NCBI GenBank assembly: GCA_026786325.1
Contig: JAJAYH010000197.1
Span: 1 to 9,195 of the forward strand
Direction: 5' to 3'
Length of the DNA stretch: 9,195 nt
Source: Alkalinema sp. CAN_BIN05
GTDB taxonomy: Bacteria > Cyanobacteriota > Cyanobacteriia > Leptolyngbyales > Leptolyngbyaceae
In this document: positions 6,177 through 9,195 of the stretch, piece by piece
Layout: each line of letters begins with the position of its first letter
Position numbering within the stretch: position 1 is the stretch's first letter
Translations under genes and position numbers: made by a program
The notes under the pieces: model-generated
Databases searched by the model: none
The model's input: only the letters and a program-made list of their open reading frames with translations
Told to the model about the DNA's origin: nothing

Positions 6177-6516
6177 TAGTAAAATCGACAAAATGCCAAT
6201 GGCAGAAGTAACGGTTGGAAGTGGTAATGTTTTCGCCGATCTGGGATTGCCTAATCCTGAAGAAAGACTCGTAAAAGCCCAACTTGCCAGACAGATTTAT
6301 ATTTGTATCACCGATCGCAAACTTACTCAAAATGAAGCAGCGACTGTTTTAGGTATCGACCAACCCAAAGTTTCTAATTTGATTAATGGTAAATTAGCAG
6401 CTTTCTCGATCGATCGATTATTTCGGTTTCTCAATGCGCTGGATTGCAACGTAGAAATTATAGTTAAACCTAAGCCATCTGAACAGATAATGGCGAAAAT
6501 AGTTGTCCTAACCTAA
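6169..6516 (+). CDS. Xre-family HTH antitoxin (HigA-like)
   Basis: A 115-residue DNA-binding antitoxin (HTH_37/Xre type) that would neutralise the preceding toxin and repress the operon. After the leader, VTVGSGNVFADLGLPNPEER is the family N-terminal signature. VKAQLARQIYICITDRKLTQ leads into the helix-turn-helix (about residues 52-75: LTQNEAATVLGIDQPKVSNL). INGKLAAFSIDRLFRFLNAL and VEIIVKPKP complete the domain. I chose ATG 6169 (eight-base overlap with the toxin). ATG 6154 in the same frame adds five residues and is equally possible; ATG 6193 and 6199 are also in frame. None has a clear Shine-Dalgarno. A CGATCGATCGAT run at 6406-6417 is notable. Only 24 bases separate the end from the convergent macro-domain gene, with no evident terminator. 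Confidence 0.93.
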   Translation: MTNSKIDKMPMAEVTVGSGNVFADLGLPNPEERLVKAQLARQIYICITDRKLTQNEAATVLGIDQPKVSNLINGKLAAFSIDRLFRFLNALDCNVEIIVKPKPSEQIMAKIVVLT

Positions 6517-6540
6517 ACTCTAGAATTGTCGGTGCAATAT

Positions 6541-7059
6541 TCAACAAAGTTCGCCGAAGACTTCGACGTAGATGTCGTAATCCTCATCGCTAAAACAAAC
6601 AAAACTTACGCCATCAATACTGCTGCCCGCTGTCTTTAAAAACTCGATCGCAGTCCCGATCGCAATCCTCGCCGCTTGATCCACCGGAAACTCGTAAACA
6701 CCGCAACTAATCGCCGGAAACGCGATCGTCTTAATGTTGTGAACTACGGCAAGTTTTAAGCATTCGGTGTAGCACGATCGTAGCGCTTCCGGTTCTCCCG
6801 ATTTACCATTCTTCCAAACAGGCCCAACCGTGTGAATAATCCATTGTGCGGGTAAGTTGTAGCCCTGAGTGATTTTTGCTTCTCCAGTGTTGCAACCGTT
6901 GAGCGATCGGCATTCGGTTAACAGTTCCGGTCCAGCGGCTCGGTGAATTGCACCATCGACCCCACCGCCGCCCAAGAGCCTCTTGTTAGCAGCATTTACA
7001 ACCGCATCCGTGGCCAGTTTTGTAATGTCACCCTGCAAAATCCCCAACTTCTCTAGCAT
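6541..7059 (-). CDS. Macro-domain protein, YmdB-like (predicted O-acetyl-ADP-ribose deacetylase)
   Basis: A 172-residue single macro domain. YmdB-type enzymes hydrolyse O-acetyl-ADP-ribose or mono-ADP-ribosyl groups; it should be cytoplasmic. Visible motifs are QGDITKLATDAVVNAAN (9-25, adenine-contacting D11), LLGGGGVDGAIHRAAGPELL (28-47), and FPAISCGVYEFP (114-125, phosphate loop). N25 and D35, equivalent to the catalytic residues of E. coli YmdB and at the same numbers, are both present. Length matches YmdB. The ATG overlaps the stop of the M16 gene (TAATG), with AAGG ten bases upstream, so it is translated by coupling and is the last visible gene of the M16 operon. The functional link between an ADP-ribose enzyme and envelope peptidases is unknown. 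Its substrate cannot be read from the sequence. Confidence 0.95.
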   Translation of the reverse strand: MLEKLGILQGDITKLATDAVVNAANKRLLGGGGVDGAIHRAAGPELLTECRSLNGCNTGEAKITQGYNLPAQWIIHTVGPVWKNGKSGEPEALRSCYTECLKLAVVHNIKTIAFPAISCGVYEFPVDQAARIAIGTAIEFLKTAGSSIDGVSFVCFSDEDYDIYVEVFGELC

Positions 7060-8591
7060 TATTTGGCTGCCTTAATGGAAATATCGATCGCTTTGACGCT
7101 TTGGTTCAGTGTGGAAAGTGCAGGGACGATCGCTTTTTCATTCCCGACCACCATTGTGACCAGTTGCGACGGTTTGAGATTACGGGCTGCGGCCTGTTGA
7201 ATATCCTGAATCGTGGTAGCGGCGACGGCTTTTTGATATTGGAAGAGATAATCCTTGGGATAGCCGAAATATTCGTAGCGCATGACGCGGGATAAGACTT
7301 TGCTCCGATCGTCAAAATTGAACACAAAGGAATTAATCACAGAATCTTTGGCGCGTTGTAACTCGTCTTGGGTCACAGGCTCAGTGCGGATGCGATCTAT
7401 TTCTTTCAAGACACCCCGAATAAATGGCACCGTAGATTCAGACTTAGTATCGCCGCCCGCAACAAAAATCCCCGGATAGTCAAACTGTGGACTCCAAGCC
7501 GCATAGACACTGTAGGCCAGACCTTGACGCGATCGGACTTCGTTAAATAATCTGCCGCCAAATCCGCTGAGAATATCGTTCATCACCGACAACGCTGGAT
7601 AATCCCGATCGATCACCTTGCCGCCAAGATGGCCGATTTGGATGGAGCTTTGGGTGAGTTCGGGTTTGCTGGCGAAGAAAATGCCCGAGCCTTGAGCTTG
7701 TTGGACTGAAGCATTTTCAACAGATTTTGATCCGTTCGCGGAGGGTTTGAAATTACCAAATTTCGCTTCGATCGTCTTTTTCATCTCCGCCGGATTAATA
7801 TCACCGACGATGCCGAGGATAAAATTTTCGGGCTGGAACTGGGATTGATAAAAGCTTTGAATATCGGCTTGGGTGATGCGATCGATCGTGGCGTATTCCA
7901 CTGTGCGAGCGTAGGGACTGGTTGCGCCGTAAATCAGTTTACGAAATTCACGACCCAGAATTCCGTTGGCTTGGTCGTTGCGTCTTGCGATGCCGCCCCG
8001 TGCTTGAAATTTGGTCAGGTCTATTTTGTCTTGTGGAAGGGCTGGGTTTTGAATCAGCTCAGCGAATAGGTCAAAAACTTGAGACAGATCTTCCGTTAGG
8101 CTACTAAAACTCACGCTGCCGGAGTTGACGGAGATGCCAGATTCGATCGACGCTGCTTTTTGTTCTAGGAACTCATTGAGGGAATTAGCCTGGGTTTTCA
8201 CGGTGCCGCCCGATCGGATGACAGCCCCAGTTAAAGAGGCTAATCCAGTACGATCGGCATCTTCATTACGGCTTCCGGTGCGAACCATCAGATTTCCGCT
8301 GACCAGGGGAAGTTCGTGATCTTCCATTAAAAAGACCGTCATCCCGTTTTTCAGCTTGAATTGCTCATACGGTGGGAGCTTGAGTTCAGGGAGCGGCTTG
8401 AAGGTGATTTCATCGAAATGCTTGGGGGTAGAAGCGATCGCAGGCCGCACCGCGAGTAGGATCAAAATCAAAGGAATAACGACAAAACAAAACACCAAGG
8501 TTAGGGTTTTGGGGTTGATTAATTTTGAAATGCTGCGATTTTTCATGTTGAATGACGGCTTAGCCAGTCCCAGTCTTTTGTGCCTTTTCAT
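7059..8591 (-). CDS. M16 (insulinase-family) peptidase, probable non-catalytic subunit
   Basis: A 510-residue M16B-type protein with two pitrilysin-fold halves. A basic N-terminus and hydrophobic segment (about 30-52, VFCFVVIPLILILLAV, then AIAS) indicate a signal peptide or anchor, so it acts outside the cytoplasm. The N-half begins FKLKNGMTVFLMEDHELPLV (about 78-97). Where zinc enzymes have HxxEH, this one reads GLASLTGAVIRSG (116-128), so it cannot bind zinc in the usual way. The C-half keeps the Arg/Tyr substrate-binding pattern, NEVRSRQGLAYSV (about 350-362). Such proteins usually pair with an HxxEH partner, here probably the gene just upstream. I chose ATG 8591 because AAGAGGT lies nine bases upstream; the frame stays open to 8645, and ATG 8546 is a shorter alternative. 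The gene begins 28 bases after its neighbour's stop and its own stop overlaps the macro-domain ATG. Confidence 0.93.
   Translation of the reverse strand: MKRHKRLGLAKPSFNMKNRSISKLINPKTLTLVFCFVVIPLILILLAVRPAIASTPKHFDEITFKPLPELKLPPYEQFKLKNGMTVFLMEDHELPLVSGNLMVRTGSRNEDADRTGLASLTGAVIRSGGTVKTQANSLNEFLEQKAASIESGISVNSGSVSFSSLTEDLSQVFDLFAELIQNPALPQDKIDLTKFQARGGIARRNDQANGILGREFRKLIYGATSPYARTVEYATIDRITQADIQSFYQSQFQPENFILGIVGDINPAEMKKTIEAKFGNFKPSANGSKSVENASVQQAQGSGIFFASKPELTQSSIQIGHLGGKVIDRDYPALSVMNDILSGFGGRLFNEVRSRQGLAYSVYAAWSPQFDYPGIFVAGGDTKSESTVPFIRGVLKEIDRIRTEPVTQDELQRAKDSVINSFVFNFDDRSKVLSRVMRYEYFGYPKDYLFQYQKAVAATTIQDIQQAAARNLKPSQLVTMVVGNEKAIVPALSTLNQSVKAIDISIKAAK
8434..8441. repeat. HIP1 palindrome GCGATCGC
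   Basis: A perfect HIP1 octamer inside the non-catalytic M16 gene. HIP1 is over-represented in many cyanobacterial genomes, and its CGATCG core recurs about 50 times in this window. Confidence 0.9.
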
Positions 8592-8600
8592 TAGTTTATG

Positions 8601-8607
8601 ACCTCTT
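8601..8607 (-). promoter_or_regulatory. Shine-Dalgarno site deciding the start of the second M16 gene
   Basis: AAGAGGT on the minus strand lies nine bases before ATG 8591. It supports that start over the longer open frame, which would overlap the preceding gene by 26 bases. Confidence 0.7.
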
Positions 8608-8619
8608 ATAAATATTTTT

Positions 8620-9195
8620 CTAACCCCGATCGCTGACAATCTCACCGATCGTCTTATTCTCTGGTCTAAAAGTTGCTTTTGCGACCCGCTGAATATCCGC
8701 AGGCGTTATGGCACTGATGGCATCCAGTTGATTAAATAAATTACGCCAAGTTCCAGTTTTGACTTGGTATTCCACCAGAGCCGAAGCCATGCCGCTGTTG
8801 GAGGAGAGCGATCGGAGTAACCCAGCGCGGGCGTTAGTTTTAATCCGATCGAGTTCGATTTGGGTGACGGGATCTGTTTTTAGTCGCTGGATTTCGGTGT
8901 CAATTCCCGCTTGTATCTCTTCTACAGAATGTCCCGGTGCAGACAATGCGTAGAACATGATCAGGTTCGGGAATTTATCACCAGGGAATCCGTTGAAACC
9001 TTCGGCAGTGAGGGCGATTTTTTGAGATTCGACTAGCGATTTGTACAGCCGTGAGGTGCGGCCATCGCTGAGCAAGGATGCGATCGCTTCATAAATCGCA
9101 TTGTCAGGATGGCTGAGAGCTGGACGGTGGTAGCCTTCGAGATAAATAGGTTCGGATGGCAGACTGAGTTTGACGGTGCGAGTTTCGGTTTGGGC
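8620..9195 (-). CDS. M16 (insulinase-family) peptidase, C-terminal part; probable catalytic partner
   Basis: The last 191 residues of an M16B peptidase; the N-terminal half, which would carry HxxEH, is beyond the right edge. The visible part is the C-terminal pitrilysin half. EPIYLEGYHRPALSHPDN (about 14-31) precedes LLSDGRTSRLYKSLVESQKI (about 41-60), the Arg-rich GR(T)SRLY signature common in catalytic M16B subunits. Then comes IALTAEGFNGFPGDKFPNL, and an inter-helical stretch ending PVTQIELDRIKTNARAGLL. The C-terminus, FRPENKTIGEIVSDRG, is normal. It precedes the HxxEH-less M16 gene by 28 bases, the arrangement known for heterodimeric M16B proteases. Its zinc site cannot be checked here, so catalytic status is inferred from the neighbour and from the C-half signature. 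Confidence 0.92.
   Translation of the reverse strand, partial: AQTETRTVKLSLPSEPIYLEGYHRPALSHPDNAIYEAIASLLSDGRTSRLYKSLVESQKIALTAEGFNGFPGDKFPNLIMFYALSAPGHSVEEIQAGIDTEIQRLKTDPVTQIELDRIKTNARAGLLRSLSSNSGMASALVEYQVKTGTWRNLFNQLDAISAITPADIQRVAKATFRPENKTIGEIVSDRG
9080..9087. repeat. HIP1 palindrome GCGATCGC
   Basis: The second perfect HIP1 octamer of the window, inside the partial M16 peptidase gene, coding for part of EAIAS. Confidence 0.9.

Noticed and set aside
6517..6540. Bidirectional terminator between the convergent antitoxin and macro-domain genes
   Set aside because: Only a four-base stem (ATTG/CAAT) with a possible bulged extension; too weak to call, and there is no T-run.
7845..8601. Plus-strand open frames across the M16 gene
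   Set aside because: Antisense shadows; the minus-strand M16 protein is clearly coding across the whole stretch.
8592..8645. Eighteen-codon extension of the second M16 gene
   Set aside because: It overlaps the preceding gene's end, while ATG 8591 has a good Shine-Dalgarno at the right distance.
1..9195. tRNA, rRNA, CRISPR array, intact insertion sequence or integrase
   Set aside because: None seen by reading both strands; small RNAs without strong structure could be missed.

Overview
This 9.2 kb window is cyanobacterial chromosome. CGATCG, the core of the cyanobacterial HIP1 palindrome, occurs about 50 times by hand count where roughly two would be expected by chance, and two full GCGATCGC sites are present. 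The gene content agrees: a cyanobacterial-type glgB, xisH/xisI, a DUF2330 protein, and an inserted CCCCCTAAAT/AAGGGGGA repeat. The genus cannot be fixed from this; a filamentous lineage is only a guess.

Layout, left to right. The 5' two thirds of glgB (glycogen branching enzyme) lies on the minus strand and runs off the left edge. Behind its start is a decayed gene of the cyanobacterial Rpn/PD-(D/E)XK-type nuclease family, broken by an internal deletion and a one-base homopolymer frameshift. Next comes a minus-strand pair: an orphan RnfD/NqrB-like membrane protein followed by a secreted DUF2330 protein. The membrane gene carries a cyanobacterial palindromic repeat fused in frame.

From 4981 to 6516 the strand switches. 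Two compact modules follow on the plus strand: xisH-xisI (ATGA overlap) and a type II toxin-antitoxin pair (Gp49/HigB-like toxin, then HigA-like Xre antitoxin). A strong inverted repeat sits over the toxin start codon. This 1.5 kb block is the accessory part of the window.

The right end returns to the minus strand. An operon enters from the right edge: the C-terminal part of an M16 zinc peptidase, then a second M16 protein that lacks the HxxEH zinc site (probably its non-catalytic partner), then a YmdB-like macro-domain protein whose ATG overlaps the peptidase stop codon (TAATG).

How they work together: the two M16 proteins probably form one heterodimeric protease at the cell envelope, and the macro-domain gene is translationally coupled to it. 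The RnfD-like and DUF2330 proteins probably form a membrane/extracytoplasmic unit of unknown function. xisHI and the toxin-antitoxin pair look like self-contained selfish or regulatory modules. No tRNA, rRNA, CRISPR array, intact transposase or recombinase was seen. I found no unambiguously new system. The best second looks are the repeat-derived peptide in the RnfD-like protein, the xisHI/toxin-antitoxin islet with its operator, and the orphan RnfD-DUF2330 pair.
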